64,000 bases of DNA from Larimichthys crocea (Eukaryota; Chordata; Actinopteri; Sciaenidae): assembly GCF_000972845.2 (NCBI RefSeq), contig NC_040027.1, positions 12,453,760-12,517,759 on the forward strand. Reading direction: 5' to 3'. This document shows, one piece after another, positions 10,546-22,110 of this stretch. Under the pieces are notes generated by a model that was not told where the DNA came from, searched no databases, and saw only the letters and a program-made list of their open reading frames with translations. A program made the translations under genes and the position numbers. Numbering within the stretch: position 1 is the first letter of the stretch; each line of letters begins with the position of its first letter.

Positions 10546-11929
10546 ATTTTAAATAACTCATAAATCAGCTGGTGTCTAGTTTAACATCACTGACTGTGTA
10601 AATCAGTGCAGGTGTCATGGGTAGATGAGTGGGTGTTGACTGAAGCAAAGGTTATCGTTAAGTCCTGTGGGAAACATGACAAACATTTCAGTAACGTGGA
10701 CGCCACTTGTTCAGGGGTAATTCCTCACAGAGACAAAATTCACAAGGCCAAAAATGTTTACAGTCATACATTCACAACACATGCATGCACTGGCTGCTGA
10801 GGCCACCTGTTTTTCTTCTTTTCCTCTAGTTAACACACACGAGAAAGTGCACACATATCGGACACGCGCACACACACACATATATCCAGCGCAACAGTAG
10901 CTACAACAGCTGCAGCGGGGTGCCATCACTGGTCATGTCTTCATACGTTTGATCCTTTTGGCCGGGAGCTTTACTGCTGGAGGAGAAAAAACAGCAAAAC
11001 TGAGCTAATGTGTGTCTTTGTCCTCCATGGGAGGGGAGAGCCTTTCTTCTCCCCAAGTACAAATCGCAAGACTTTGGCTGCATTCTCCCAGGACAGAGGG
11101 AGGCAATGGCAGAGAGAAAGATCCCAATCAGACATTGATCTGAACCAAACTAATCCCCCATTGGTGCCAATGTGACCTTAAAAAATCGGCTTAGAGCAGC
11201 TCGGTTAAACTGGACACGGTTTTCTATTTAAGTGGCCCCAGCACAGCCCACCCTAATTTTGCCACCCACAGACATTAGTAGAAGAGAATTAAGACACATA
11301 CATTCATAACACTTTTCATTACAGCGAGGGTGGGGCTGTGGGTGGTGTATCTGCCGCCCTCACACAGCGAAAAACAGCTCTACAAGCGGGGATAAGCCTG
11401 CGGGCCCAACAAGAGGAGATGGGATGATATCTCCCATTTTATCCGTGAACCTCTGCCACCATTTTTCATTGTTGAAGTTTTTTTTTTAATTATTTATTTT
11501 CCCAAGTATGGAAATTGAAGATTGAGCTCATGTGCCTCAGGCTGCAGACAATAGGTTCGGAAGTTTCTCTAAAATATATATATAGAAATATACTTATTTT
11601 TATCAGGGATGTCTCACACTGGGTATTAGTCATAGCTTTGACAAAGACACATTGAAGCAAGACATTTAAAGTTAATTTAGAGTCAGAGGTCAAACCCAAC
11701 CTGTGCGTCAGGGAGAGAAATGACTCTAATGGGCAAATTATGTAATGATGGCACTATTTTTGAATGACCTTTTAAGCACTTTTTAGCATCCCACGTGTCA
11801 TGACTCTATGGATTCTTCACCAATTTGGTCCTGATTTGATTATCTCAACAAATTTGGTGACCCCATGAGGTTTATATTTTGCGTCAACAAGTATTGGAAA
11901 GATTTGTAATAACTGGTGATCCCTTGAAA
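10546..11929. other. Non-coding sequence with small CA runs
   Basis: Contains (CA)n-like sequence around 10863-10882 and GC-richer stretches at 10900-11100. GAGTCA-G-AGGTCA at 11680-11692 is an imperfect DR1. No gene supported. Confidence 0.5.
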
Positions 11930-12275
11930 GCTGTATCTACTGTGTGTGTACTCACAGCAAGAAGCAAGAAGATTCTGGGTTTGAATCCCTCAGCTGGAGC
12001 TGGGACCTTTCTCCCTTTCTGTGGGGAGTTGTCCATGTTCTCCCTTTCTGCGTGGGTTTTCTGGCACCCACAGCCCAAAGACATGGAGGTTTAACTAGAG
12101 ACTAGAAATGGGTCCATAAGTGTGAATGTGAGTGTGAATTGTTGTCTTTCTCTGTGTGTCAGCCCTGTGATGAACTGGCGTCCTTTCCGTGTCCCGTCCA
12201 ATGTCAGCTGGGATCGACTCCAGCCCCTCTGATAAGGACAAGCGGTTATGAGAAACGAATAAATGAATGCGTAAC
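11930..12275 (+). mobile_element. Fish interspersed repeat (SINE or LINE 3' end) with a short tandem tail
   Basis: Ordered landmarks of a very abundant teleost repeat are present: GGTTTGAATCC (B-box-like, 11978-11988), GCGTGGGTTTTCTGGCACCC, CCCAAAGACATGGAGGTTTA, GTGTGAATGTGAGTGTGAAT, CAGCCCTGTGATGAACTGGC, and CAGCTGGGATCGACTCCAGC. It ends in AAGCGGTTATGAG and an AATAAATGAATG tail near 12259-12270. The family name is not certain from memory. The short open frame 11879-12094 is a by-product of this repeat. Confidence 0.75.
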
Positions 12276-14127
12276 ACGCAGGACGTTTACTGTTATAATG
12301 AGTCAATGGTCAGGGGTCGAACACAACTCTGGTGTTAACTCCTTCAATGGACATTCGAAAAATCCTCTGACTACCAGTGTGGTTTTAGCAATAAAACATG
12401 TCGACCTTGAAAAAAAAAACAGCACACCCTGTGAAAAACATAAATTCTCCAACAAAAAGGAAGCAATCTATAAACACAAAACATTTTCCATGTTCTGCGT
12501 ACCAGCAAATGTCACATAAGCTTTCCTTGGCTGCAGCTAACATCTTCACTTCTGCTTCTGATTAGAGAGCATCGAGCCCCAACAGCTATAATCTCAGCTC
12601 CTCTGTGCCTGTGCCCGCCTGTCTGTCTGTGACTGAGTGTAGGAGGTTAGTGCATGAATGGATAAGAGGGATACTGGAGGGGACTTTGTTTAGGGGGGTA
12701 CTGTTATATACTCCGCTGAAACTAACAAACATTAAAGACGTGAGAGAAACATTAAAGATGCGGATCTGTGTTGTGGTCTGCTGCCTTACAGGCCTATCTG
12801 AAGACAGAAGACTATTTTGAGCATGGGTAAAAAGTCTCTCAGCTTTGTTAGAGAGCCTTAGCCCATTGTAAAGATGGAAAAAAAAAAACAACCGCAGTAA
12901 AACCATATCCTGTGATTTATATGAGCACCAATACGTCCACGATGCTCCACCGCCACTTCCAGGGATCAACGGCTAAACCAACAGCCAGTAAGAGGCATTT
13001 GGGGTTGCTGGCAGCGAGCCAGGGCCCATAGAGAGGGCCCTATTATACAGCCAACACCACAAAGACTCCACTGACAGACATCACACACAAGAATCACACA
13101 GATACACCGAGCACAATTAAATATGATCTACACTCAGAGCTTATAGATTGTGTCGATGTGCCGTTCAGTTTTCTGACATTACTCCAGTGTGACACATTTC
13201 TCTGTAATTACAGCCACAGTCCAAACAGCTCGCATGTTTATAAATAACAATGGGAACGCATTTCAAAGTGGAATATGCTCTTTGAATATGACGGATTGTC
13301 ATCATATCGCATGCGGAACAGATGTGAGATTTTGTTTGTTTTGCTCCAGTCTTAGGCCGTTTCACATAGGCCAATTATGTAAACTCTGACTCTGCCCAGT
13401 GAGGTGTCTGTTTACTGTTTAGTCTGCACCATCCGACAACACAGGCCTGGCTCGCGTCCTGTCTACTACTGTGCCTCTCTGCAGGGAGTCAAAGTGTGTG
13501 TGTGTATGTGCATGTGTGTGTGTTCCAGTACCTTCATCAATCACTCGGTGGAGTTCTTCTTAACGTCCGGCTGACACGTCAAAAGACTCTAGCAAACTCT
13601 ATCCAATCAAGACATGAGCAGTAATCTTACCCACCTCTAGTAGGAACACACACACACACACACTGACTTTATACACTCAGAGACATTGCTCACACATTTG
13701 TCTGAGAAAGAGGCAAGGCGGCACACAGAGGGGGATTTGACTGCTAATCCGTTCGCTGGGAAGCAGTCAGAGGATTTGGTCGTCAGTTGAGGTCATTTTT
13801 AGGTGAAACCCATCGTGCATTTGCCTGACCCAACCCTGAGCCCGGTTACCTACGCTTTACCGAACCCGGGAGATGAGTTTAAACCTTCAGAACAGCAGTA
13901 CATAGCTCATCATGTGCTTGCAAATAAACAACAAAACAAAACATTATGTCATTGATCTGTGATACTTTTGAACAAAGGTCCAACATAAATAACAAAGCAG
14001 CAGATTTATCCAAATTAAAGCCACATCTGATCCGGACCAGAACACGACAGCAGTGACAGTCTAACCAACATTTAAAGTGGAAAAATCCTTTCTTTTGGTC
14101 AAACCGTTGATTTTTTTCCTATGTTAG
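12276..14127. other. Non-coding sequence with GT/CA runs
   Basis: Short (GT)n near 13494-13522 and (CA)n near 13647-13662. Open frames at 12586-12969 (minus) and 12139-12519 (plus) have no recognisable features; the plus one begins in the preceding repeat. Confidence 0.55.
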
Positions 14128-14133
14128 TTTCAG

Positions 14134-14345
14134 ATCAAAGTCCAGAGTTGGGCATTGTTCTTGATGGGTTGAAGCACAAGCAGAGAGCTTCGCTGGAGAC
14201 GCGCACTCTCAGGATAAATGAAGCGGCTCACAAAAACCACACCACTCTTAACTCCTCAAGAGAGACAGATGCACTCGAGACTATTCTTAAGACGCTCTCA
14301 GCGCGTCTCTTCAAAGGGGACAAAAGTATAAGAGTGCCAATTACG
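14134..14345 (+). CDS. Candidate exon, unidentified
   Basis: TTGATTTTTTTCCTATGTTA precedes AG at 14127, and a second acceptor TTTCAG ends at 14133. A perfect GTAAGT donor starts at 14346. One frame is open through the whole 212-nt segment. It reads a hydrophilic, largely helical peptide with stretches such as LETRTLRINEAAHK and ETILKTLSARLFKGDK. There is no known motif, and codon use is not clearly biased. If it is translated, the exon enters and leaves in a defined phase. A lncRNA exon or chance alignment of splice words is equally possible. Confidence 0.25.
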
Positions 14346-14351
14346 GTAAGT

Positions 14352-15426
14352 AATCATTCTTAGAGTCAACAAAGTACTGTAGAGATGCAAACTGCAATAA
14401 GATAATAGTTAGATACTCCACCCAGCACTGTGCAGCACACAGAGGAGATGAATACAGGCTTGGGTGGTATTAAATGTGTGTTGTTGTAGGATTTAATAAA
14501 GTTTGAATGCTCCTTTTTTGGGCCATATTAAAGTCAATGCACTTGTGGGAATATTTTAAATGTTTATTATCTTTATCTGATGCTATAAAACTGATTCATT
14601 GACCATCTCAGTGATCCCCGTTCATCCACAGGAAGCTTATCTGCTTCCTCTGAGACCAACTCTACTTGAAAGGACAAACACTGCCCTCTATCTCTGTCAT
14701 GTGGAAGCACCCAAATATGCTTCTCCTTCACTTTGTAGTATCTATAAAACAATATGATGTACCCCCCAACTGTCACCCATGGCCTGAAATGACTGGCAAT
14801 GATTGTATTTGGCCTTCGGTGATGTTTGTGATTTTCTTTGTTATGATGGAGTTTTTGCATGGTTGTTTATAGCTGAGAGACTTAAGCTGCAGTGCTTTTG
14901 TTGACTCATTGAGGAGTGTGGTCGGTGAATCGATAAATTGTTTCTCAGAGGGAACCAATAGAATTTCATTTACCAGTCCGATGACAATGTGATGTCTTTT
15001 TTTAACCTTGGGGGAGGAGGTGGAGGTTGTACCTCTCTCTCTTCATTCAGCGAGTCTCCCACTAAGAAAACAGCCATTGTGACACTGTCATCCTGATCTG
15101 CATGTCAGCGCCGCATTGCGTTCTCACACGCTCGGTTTTATTAGTGAGGTTTTTGTAGGCAAAACAAACATTTTTCAGTAAGTACTTATGGAAACAAAAC
15201 ATTCGACGTGTCCGCTAGGCAAGAGGGAGGAAGGGTATCAGATTCAGGATCTCACTGAGGATGTCACTATGTTGCCTTAAGTTTAAAAAAACAAAAAAAA
15301 GAAAAGAAGGCCTTCAGAGTAAAGCAAGTTAAAGCTTTTTCTTCGTTAATGCTGTTTTGGTGGCAACTGGCAAACTTCCTAGAAGCACTGTTAAGCATGA
15401 ATGGAAGTATGAATTATACATAACTA
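14352..15426. other. Non-coding sequence
   Basis: Unique sequence. Overlapping frames at 14573-14958 on both strands indicate chance openness. A-rich run near 15280-15305. Confidence 0.55.
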
Positions 15427-15470
15427 TTATTTTTATTTATTTATTTTTATTTATTTATTTATTTATTTAA
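15427..15470. repeat. (ATTT)n microsatellite, the LINE tail
   Basis: Imperfect ATTT repeats on the plus strand sit exactly at the 3' end of the minus-strand LINE. That matches target-primed insertion by elements ending in short tandem repeats. Confidence 0.8.
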
Positions 15471-16640
15471 AAGGGACAGTGCAAAATTAATAAACATTTA
15501 CATGTAAATATGCCGGTTTATAGCCACAGGCTAATTTCCAACCGTAGTCCCTTGGCAGGTTGATGTTAAAAAAGAGGAAAAGGAGGACAGAAAAAACTCA
15601 GCAAAAGAAAACACGAGAGACGAGACGGGAGAAAAAAAAAAGGCTTACAACAGAGACACATTACTACAAACAGGGACATTGCACATTAACCCCGAATTGT
15701 ATAAAAAATTGTAAGTAATAAAAGTTTCACAAAACCCCACGATGTGATCGTATACTGATTACAGTGAGTTATAATCACAAATCTGATTAGATCAAAGCCA
15801 CACCTTCAAATGTCCCTTGAATGTTAATATACTGGGACTCTCTCAAATTGAGGTGGGTAGGCTGTTCCACAGTATACTACCTCTATATGATAGGACATTT
15901 TGGCCAAATGTGGTTCATGGAAGAGGAACCTCACAGTCACCTCTGGCAGAGGCTTGGGTGACTCGAGTAGTGGAGTGGCTGACTACCCTCAGTTTATTAT
16001 TATCATTTAATGGCGGTGGTGCCAGTCCATGAAGGACTTTAAACATCAGAAAAGCTATTTTAGATTTCTTAAAATTTTCAAAACTTAGTAATTTATACTT
16101 TGGGAGAATGCTACAGTAGTGATAAGAGAATAGCTTTTTGTCTAAGATTTTAACTGCTTTTTTAATATAAGGATTCAATTGGTTTGAGTGCAGTGGCTCC
16201 AGAAAAAGACCAACTTGTTATACAGTAATCTATGTGTGAAAATATCATTGAGTGAAGGAACATTAAAGCGGCACTACCATTCAGAGATGGCCTTATCTGT
16301 CTAAAGTTACTCAGGTTAAATTTAATTGTGTTTGATATTTTTTTGATGTGGCTCCTAAAAGACAGAGTCAAATCCAGAATGACACCTAGGTATTTGTATT
16401 CTTGCACCAGTGGTAGTTCGTCATTAAATCCTACTCTTCATCACCTTAAATATTACCTTATTTACATTTTTATACATATATATTTGAGCAGATATATGAA
16501 CATTAAAATAGCTTTTTAATTTAAGATCCATTCCTAATGGATTTTCAATACAGGCAGTAGATGACAAAGTCCAGAGTCCTCTCTCTATTTTCAAAAGTTT
16601 ATGTGAAACTGAAGCTTCGGCTGTCCAAATCAAGTAGTCC
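15427..16640 (-). mobile_element. 5'-truncated non-LTR retrotransposon (LINE), frameshifted
   Basis: On the minus strand this encodes the C-terminal part of a LINE reverse transcriptase polyprotein. Read from high to low coordinates, the landmarks are EYKYLGVILDLTLSFRSH (near 16400), an NLSNFRQIRPSL block, FLHSMIFSHIDYC, LKPIESLY, then KKAVKILDKK, FKVLHGLAPPPL, GDCEVPLP, and finally FGQNVLSYRG...WNSLP (near 15905-15850). This order is typical of jockey-superfamily fish LINEs (CR1/L2/Rex1-type; the clade is not certain). The frame shifts near 16165 (one extra base after the codon for the Tyr of IESLY) and again near 15915, so the copy is dead. The 3' UTR continues through the motif AAAGGGACAGTGCAAAATTA and ends at a (TAAA)n tail, which appears as (ATTT)n at 15427-15470 on the plus strand. 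The palm and endonuclease regions are missing. The 5' limit near 16640 is approximate. Confidence 0.85.
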
Positions 16641-17339
16641 TCTAACACTCACTCATGTTACTATCTGTCCACCCCAGCTCAGCAGGGAAAGACTGTCTGG
16701 GGAAGAACAATGGAAGATGTCCACTTGATTTGCTTCTTTTTGAATATTTTTTTGTGTGAAATAAGACCTGTGGGTCACAGCCATGGTGTATTATTCTCCA
16801 TCCAGAGAAAGATCCACAGCAGGATTGACTAAAGGTCACCATGTAGACACACCCTTCGTTGCTGAGCCCAAAACCCTGGAAGGTACAACTGTGTCTGTTC
16901 ATTTTATTGGGTGTTTATGAATGAGTTTAATACTAGCAAATTAAATGAAATGATCAAAATGTAACATTTAATTTCCATTATATGGCGTCACGAGAGGTTT
17001 GAGTGATCTGGGAGTTGCTTGTGAATGTCACACGTTAATTAAAATGTGAAAAGATCATGGAATACATAAAACTATCTGTAGTCTCTATTACACCAGAGTG
17101 TTCAGAGTCCATTGCCAAGTTTGTGTGTAGTGAGTGTGTGGTACGACCTATTTAAAATGTGTCACAATTTTGACATGAAATTGAGATAGTTTACTTTCAA
17201 AACTTGAGTTATTACACGGTAATCATAAATCCTAAAGACACACATGCAGGAACAAACGCACGCTCACTCCTAATAAGACTTCTTCTCACCTGGCCCCCCT
17301 GACAGCCATTTTCCCATACCAGTGACAGTCCACTTTCAT
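16641..17339. other. Non-coding sequence
   Basis: An 86-codon minus-strand frame (16642-16902) abuts the LINE's 5' end. I could not relate it to reverse transcriptase or any other family. The rest is AT-rich unique sequence. Confidence 0.5.
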
Positions 17340-17720
17340 ATAACCATCGTATTCATTTCAGACGTGTCAGCTCATCCCGCCTAATCCACCTCCGCTGCCG
17401 TCTGGTTTCCATGGAGACAGCGTTGGGCTGTGTGCCTGTGGTGGCTCCTGGGGATCTGACCTATTACAGCGGATGGGGACCAGCTACAAATGACGGCGAC
17501 CTCTGCGGCACTCAGTATAATCTCTGTCATTCCTTCGATCAGCCTGACCTGTCGTTCGGGCCTGCGGCGAGATTAAAACCATCACTCTCGAGAAAAAACT
17601 CATCTCGAGTGTGTAATGACTTCTTCATGCCTTTTTCTTTTTCTCCTGGTACAGAAGCGAGAGAGTTTCAGATAACATGCTCTGTCGAGATTATCAAATT
17701 ATAAAAGTCAGCTTCGAGTT
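17340..17720. promoter_or_regulatory. Putative regulatory block with an X-box-like palindrome
   Basis: Complex GC-balanced sequence with GTTTCCATGGAGAC at 17405-17418, close to the RFX-factor X-box consensus (GTTNCC-ATGG-NAAC type). A 97-codon frame (17411-17704) overlaps but shows no domain. Function is inferred from composition and motif only. Confidence 0.28.
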
Positions 17721-19261
17721 GCATAATTGCAGAGCTCCTTCTAGCCGCCGTGTCCTGCAGGGGAAGATTTGGGGATTAACGTGTAACATTTCTCGCTGTA
17801 AACACAGTCTCTGCTGTATGCTGGCTCCATGTGGGGGGTCAGCTTAGTAACCTAACTCCACCTCCTACCCTATGTGAAGGAGGCGGGCCAAGATAAGGAA
17901 CTTTAATGGACACATGCTGGGGAATTTGACTTGATGTGTTGGGGGTCTAACATTATCCACGGCAATGTATTTTCTGCCTCTGTGAACCTTGTAACTTCCT
18001 GTTTTCTCATCCTTTCTCCATTATATATCTGTTTCTCGTGTCTTTATCTTGCTATTTGCCTTTCTTTAGCCTTTTCTTGCCACCTTAATCCACTCTCATC
18101 TACTAACATCTCAGCTCAATGAAGTGTTACTGATGCTCAGCCCACAAGTTGTTCTCTGTCTCCTCATTTTTTGTAAACTAACCCGTCCTTTAGCCTCCGT
18201 GGGTTAGGGGTTAAAGGTCAGGAGGACTGGTCTGTTGGTATGACCTCCTGTAAACACCATCATTTAAAGACCTCTATGAATCATTCAGCATCCTGACCGT
18301 CTGGAGCTGGATGCACATCACTCTGCATCATGACTAAACAAATGTAATGTGTATTCATGAACATGAGTCTGTATTCTGAGTGCGCGCAAACAACTGTCAC
18401 AGTCCGCTGCTCGAAATAGCAGCACTTCAAACTTTTGAAACAGCTTTGAGCACCTTGTTGGTTGAGCCGCGGTGTTTTTGTGTCTCGTGTGATCGTCTGT
18501 GTTGCTGTTCTCGTCCACAAGATCCATGTTCTGCATTCCAAACATGCAGTGTTTTATGGCTGTTGGTGTCGGCGGTGGGGAAAAGCCAAAATCCAGGCGC
18601 TGTCTGCTGAAGTCATTAGGTTTGTGACGGACAGCCTCTGAAATGTTTTACTGTTAAAGGCCTGGTGCCCAGGATCTCCCGCCCTCTCCCATGTGGACCC
18701 CCACAGCCAAGCCTCAGTTTCTACACACAGACACACACACACAGATACACACACACATTTTTCATGCTCACCAAAGAGGTACTTAGTAGACTGCACACCC
18801 ATATTTTAAATTGCATAAGCTGACATGAAATCTCAACTCGAAGCATAACACATCAGGCATTTTGGTACACATGGCACACGTATGCCTCATCTGAATTCAA
18901 TAATACATTTTACAGTTGTCAGCGGCCCCCAAACCCAAAAGCTACAACCCATTCTGTATCCCCTCCCAGCCACCCCACGCCCCTGTTTTTACAGCATCTC
19001 TGCCTTGAGCTGTTGGCCAGAACACAGACTCCTCCAGACCCCGAGACCTCAGTGTTTTTTACCACGATCCGGCATATAGGGGATGACCACAGAGGTCACC
19101 TCTCTGACAACAGAAAATGAATGGTGTGTGCTCATCTGCTGACTGACCAGCGTGAAAATCCGTCATCGCGGCCCTGATGTCAACCACTTTCACAGGGGTG
19201 TTTGCTAACCCCTAATCCTTTGGCCACGGGCGGAACAGCGACAGCTCCATGTAAACACCTA
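17721..19261. other. Non-coding sequence with a DR1-like site
   Basis: GGGTTA-A-AGGTCA at 18208-18220 matches the HNF4/PPAR-type DR1. Short (CA)n around 18727-18757. No gene supported. Confidence 0.5.

Positions 19262-19339
<78 letters not shown>
19262..19339. repeat. (CA)n microsatellite, about 78 bp
   Basis: This is the longest CA run in the window, with one interruption near 19286. It has Z-DNA potential and is likely length-polymorphic. The Thr-His open frame across it is an artefact. Confidence 0.97.
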
Positions 19340-19342
<3 letters not shown>

Positions 19343-20757
19343 CACACAGACACATGCATACCTACAAAAAAGCTGTGGCTTATATAAAAAACCTCCTAAT
19401 TAAACATGACTCACTTACAATGTTGTCAACCAGACTAGAGACAACATGCTGTAGTTTAGCTTTAATATCGCTGCATCTGTAAACAATGAAATCTTGTAGT
19501 TAATTGACCAAAAAGCATCACAGAGCATCCGACAGTGAGCTGTACCTAACTGGAAGTGTTTTTCATTAAAGCAATAGATTTTCTTCTTGTTAAAATGTCA
19601 AAGCATTTAGTCAGAAGTGATTTAGGAGTTTGAGGTTAGGGCTGATTTATAATAAATACAACGAGGACAAATGGAGACTTAGTGTGAAACCACACGAGAG
19701 GAGAGTTTTAGATGCTACACGCTGCAAGAAAACACTTTCAAACAGACCCTGTCGTTGGAACTGAAAAAGTCCTGATCCTAGGCATTTTTAAGAGAGGTGT
19801 CATGGCGGGGGGCTCTGGCGTTGATGATGCTAAACAGACTCCAGATGTTGAAGGAGAGCAGAGGACAAGAGTGCAAGAGGCCTGACAGAGAGAGGAGAGG
19901 ACGAGGAGGAAAGAGCAAGCGAGAGACGCTGCTGGCCCCTCAGACCCCCACAGGGGACGTGACTAACTGCCGGGTCACATCCGTCTCCTTCTTTCAACAT
20001 AAAGTCATTTCTCTCTTTCCTCCTCTCCCTTTGCAACAGTACGATATGTGTCAAAGCCCTTCCCGGCAGCATTCCTCACATCCAACCTCCTCTCTCTCTT
20101 ATCAATAACATATCTGCTAAATTTACTATTTCCGTTGCCAATTCTGTTCTAATCTGGTCCTTTATTCTGTTTCATCCCTTTCCTGCACCCTTCTCTTTGC
20201 TTGTGGCCACTCTTGAGCATACTTCATACTTCCTCACAGTGATGTCTCTGTCTGTGGAATACAGAGGAATATATTTACTGGAAACATGAATGCAAATGAA
20301 TGCAGGACTTGGGTTTATTCTTGCTCAAAGAGCTGGCTTGTTTTCCTGACAGCCCTGTGTAGCAGGATGAGGAGAAATCTGCAGTTTCCATCAAGCGTTT
20401 TCTAAAACACCATACGTCACAAATGCTTCCGTATTTCTTCTATATTTATACCTAAGCTCTTAACCCGAAGAGAAGAATTCAGTTTGCAAGGACGGAAATC
20501 AAATCGGGTGATGTATTTGTGTGAGCGTTCTGCATTTGTGCATTTACGTGAAAGTGAGATAAATACGGTGGCGATAAGATGGAGCGCTACTATTTCGGGA
20601 ATATGTGGAATTGTTCCATTAAAAGGATTTATCCTGATTATCAGGGGCTTGAAAATGTAGGAGCACAGAGAGAGAGAGACTGCAGTAAATCTGTGCTACA
20701 CTGCCATCTACAGAAACACACAGCTATTTCCTGCAGCATCACTCTGGGAAGGCACAG
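19340..20757. other. Non-coding sequence
   Basis: Unique sequence. Facing frames at 19797-20108 (plus) and 19830-20072 (minus) overlap the same purine-rich tract and carry no features. Confidence 0.55.
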
Positions 20758-20780
20758 TCTCTCTCTCTCTCTCTCTCTCC
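20758..20780. repeat. (CT)n microsatellite
   Basis: About eleven TC/CT units followed by CCTTTG. Confidence 0.95.
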
Positions 20781-20809
20781 CTTTGTGACTGTAATTTTTT
20801 ATTCATAAA

Positions 20810-20990
20810 ACAGTTCAAGCTTATAAATTTCAAATTTAGGTTGAATAATTGGTTCAAAGTGGTTTTTGAGTCGCGAAAAATGTAAAACCAATTTAATTAA
20901 GTTCGCTGAACTTGAAGAAACAAGTTCAATAAACTTGAGATTTTAAATTGAATCAATAACTATTATGTCACTCTTGTTTATTCTTAGAGT
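20810..20990. repeat. AT-rich repeat-like segment with alternating inverted words
   Basis: The words CAGTTCAAGC, GGTTCAAAG, GAACTTGAAG, AAGTTCAATAAACTTGAGA and TTTAAATTGAATC recur in both orientations. This suggests a palindromic MITE-like element common in fish. I cannot define ends or a target duplication. Confidence 0.3.
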
Positions 20991-21829
20991 ATAAAGCCAC
21001 TACTGTTGGAGACACTTTTACATAAAAGTTCAATAATGTCTCATCGAGCTTCACCGTCATCATGGTTAACATGTTAGACACACAACAAGCTTCCTTTAGA
21101 TGTGTTTTCTTTAGGTCTCTGGAGAGGTTTAACTCTCAGATAATGCCTGATGGAAAGTCTGCTAATAATAAAATAAATTAAACTAGAAATTTTAAGTTCA
21201 ATTAACATAACTGTGATTTTAATTCACATTAGGTTAATAATAAAAGATTTGTTGACCCCACTAATTTCCTATGTGATGTTTTTTTGTGTACTATGCAGTG
21301 ATTTATACCTGTACTCCATGTGTGCATGGTGTCTGTGATTGACACTAGCAATCATATATGGAGCTGCTCATGAAATTCAGAGTCTCATGACCTGCAGAGT
21401 GTATCTGGAATGTGCCTGATTGAACACATCTTTCCTCCCGAATCCCACCTGATTACTGAGTTGGCTTCCGCTGACCCTGCCTCAGACGAAGTCACCAGCC
21501 CATTGTGACTAAAAGACTTCAATCAGAGCAGCGAGCCAGAGCTGAAATGACTTCCATCACATGGAGAAAATTGGACCGAACTTCAGGCTGCTTGACTTCG
21601 CACACATGTAGAAACACACAGCGGTACAGACATTCAGACAGGTACGCAAGGGCGTACATGCGGATTGACAGTACAAGCACGTTCACAACCAACTCACACT
21701 CTTTTCTGCTCTCCCTCTTCATCTTTCTTATAACTAACTCAGCTACAGGAGCAGTAGAGCAGGAAAAAAGATGCTACAAAATAAAGCTCAGGTGTGCAAT
21801 TAATTCCCCACACCAATTTGATTATTCCC
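20991..21829. other. Non-coding sequence, start of a featureless 171-codon frame
   Basis: The open frame 21505-22020 (+) begins with a basic N-terminal stretch and has one hydrophobic run (SFLLSLFIFLITNSATGA). It matches no family I know. Its 3' half coincides with sequence that looks like a constrained non-coding element, so I do not call it a gene. Confidence 0.5.
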
Positions 21830-22110
21830 AAGGAGCAACCTCCTGCAGACTGTCCTTTGAAAAATCAAGGGATGAGGCTTCCAACAGCAAAGCAAACCTT
21901 TTAATCGTTGATTTACCTGATAACTGGCAATTGCATGCAATCAAACCTTTCTCGGCTGAAATTGCACCCAACCCTGCAAATGTTTCTCTGATTCTTCCAG
22001 CCCAAACTGCAAATTCATGATAATTACCATGCCTGACCACTGTTGTTGCCTTGTTAATGATCTTTGTCATATTGTTTGACTTGTGAAATGTCCGCTATAA
22101 ATACATGCCG
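21830..22110. promoter_or_regulatory. Putative conserved non-coding element rich in homeodomain/POU-type words
   Basis: Dense AT-core words lie in otherwise complex sequence: CTTTTAATCGTTGATT near 21897-21912, a perfect palindrome TTGCATGCAA at 21931-21940 (octamer-like), and CATGATAATTACCATG at about 22016-22031. It resembles developmental enhancers near transcription-factor genes. The evidence is motif texture only. Confidence 0.35.

Noticed and set aside
16642..16902. 86-codon minus frame as an additional LINE domain
   Set aside because: I could not match it to reverse transcriptase, endonuclease or any other LINE region, and its frame is not continuous with the LINE.
19202..19387. Thr-His repeat protein
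   Set aside because: It is a direct translation of the (CA)n microsatellite.
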